From positions 2,697,001 through 2,761,000 of the forward strand of contig NZ_JIAL01000001.1 in assembly GCF_000688455.1 (NCBI RefSeq): a stretch of 64,000 nucleotides of DNA, in the 5' to 3' direction. Every line of letters begins with the position of its first letter. Positions within the stretch are counted from its first letter, which is position 1. The notes beneath the pieces are model-generated. The model saw only the letters and a list, made by a program, of their open reading frames with translations. It was not told the DNA's origin and made no database searches. A program made the translations under genes and the position numbers. Below are positions 63,604 through 64,000 of this stretch, piece by piece. The DNA comes from Pseudacidobacterium ailaaui. GTDB taxonomy: Bacteria > Acidobacteriota > Terriglobia > Terriglobales > Acidobacteriaceae.

Positions 63604-64000
63604 TCAATGACCGGGCATATAATCGCAGACGAGAACAGTCAGGTCGTCAGTCTGCGAGACGGACCAATTTTTCACAGATGACATGATGTGGTTGGCGGCC
63701 TCAGCGTGGGTAAGGTGCGCGGTTTTGCATACGAGAGAAGAGAGTCTCTCGGTCCCAAATTCGTTTTCATTTGCATCCATGGCTTCTACGATTCCATCCG
63801 TATAAAGGACCATTCGGTCTCCGGCACGGAGCTTCCAGCTGGTCTGGGTGTATTCAGCGGTAGGGAAAAGCGCCAGCATAAGGCCATTCTCTTCAATCTT
63901 TATGGTCTGCCCTTCACGAAGCAGAAGCATGGGAGGGTGTCCCGCAGCAGCATAGCGGAGCTCGCCCTCTTCTGCGTCGAGATAAGCAAAGGCGGCCGTG
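63604..64000 (-). CDS. SpoIIE-type PP2C serine phosphatase, C-terminal part (runs off the window)
   Basis: The frame is open through the right edge, so only about the last 130 residues are seen. LRYAAAGHPPMLLLREGQ is the PP2C motif with AGHPP typical of RsbU/SpoIIE enzymes. It is followed by DRMVLYTDGIVEAMDANENEFG (TDGI-E, metal-binding Asp) and DDLTVLVCDY (the last metal-binding Asp). These phosphatases dephosphorylate anti-sigma antagonist proteins. Sensor domains, if any, are outside. It is convergent with lon. Confidence 0.88.
   Translation of the reverse strand, partial: TAAFAYLDAEEGELRYAAAGHPPMLLLREGQTIKIEENGLMLALFPTAEYTQTSWKLRAGDRMVLYTDGIVEAMDANENEFGTERLSSLVCKTAHLTHAEAANHIMSSVKNWSVSQTDDLTVLVCDYMPGH

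Overview
The window looks like chromosome of an acidobacterium (class Terriglobia). Supporting signs are a tandem-domain ThyX of about 525 residues, an Oar-like TonB receptor with a carboxypeptidase-like N-terminal domain, an N-terminal sensor module typical of acidobacterial kinases, a YpdA-type flavoprotein, and outer-membrane biogenesis genes (BamA/TamA, TamB, SurA-like). The species cannot be named from the sequence alone.

Region 1 (1-22,236) is ordinary chromosome. It holds an SDR fragment, an MFS carrier, fabG, a DUF2071 protein, thyX, a MarR/isoprenylcysteine-methyltransferase-like operon with a very clear operator, glycerate kinase, an alpha/beta hydrolase, an M20 peptidase, a YyaL/DUF255 protein, a cation:proton antiporter, a YpdA-like reductase and a membrane histidine kinase. 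A tightly packed minus-strand run follows (GT39 glycosyltransferase, TPR lipoprotein-like protein, NfeD, slipin, SPOR protein). The region ends at an initiator tRNA-fMet gene.

Region 2 (about 22,237-47,327) is accessory DNA that probably entered at the 3' end of tRNA-fMet. It starts with a tyrosine integrase split by a one-base frameshift and an excisionase-like HTH protein. Next come a serine hydrolase with an in-frame amber stop, a 134-bp nested inverted repeat, a RelE/HigB-HigA-type toxin-antitoxin pair with a visible promoter-operator, and a MobF (TrwC/TraI) relaxase-helicase with no transfer apparatus beside it. A 1606-residue DUF4011-helicase-Vsr-DUF3320 protein (probable single-gene defence system) follows. 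Then comes a graveyard: a DUF234-type ATPase fragment joined to a broken TonB receptor, a broken sensor gene and a cas2 stump. The last part is a complete type I-G (formerly I-U) CRISPR interference operon, cas3-csb3-csb1-csb2, with no cas1, no cas4, no intact cas2 and no array that I can see. I found no second copy of the tRNA 3' end, so the right border is inferred only from where housekeeping-type genes resume.

Region 3 (47,328-64,000) is chromosome again. It has an ECF sigma/anti-sigma pair, a MoeB/ThiF-like activating enzyme, a translationally coupled outer-membrane operon (BamA/TamA-like, PPIase-less SurA-like, TamB), a three-BON periplasmic protein with a clean terminator, a UbiA-type prenyltransferase, CsbD and a tiny Lmo0937-type membrane protein, prephenate dehydratase, Lon, and the end of a SpoIIE-type phosphatase.

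The most interesting feature is the defence-rich but decaying island: an apparently intact type I-G effector set stripped of adaptation genes and array, beside a large helicase-nuclease. Several genes there carry single-base frameshifts in C4/G4 runs. These could be real decay or assembly errors, and the two readings should be kept apart.
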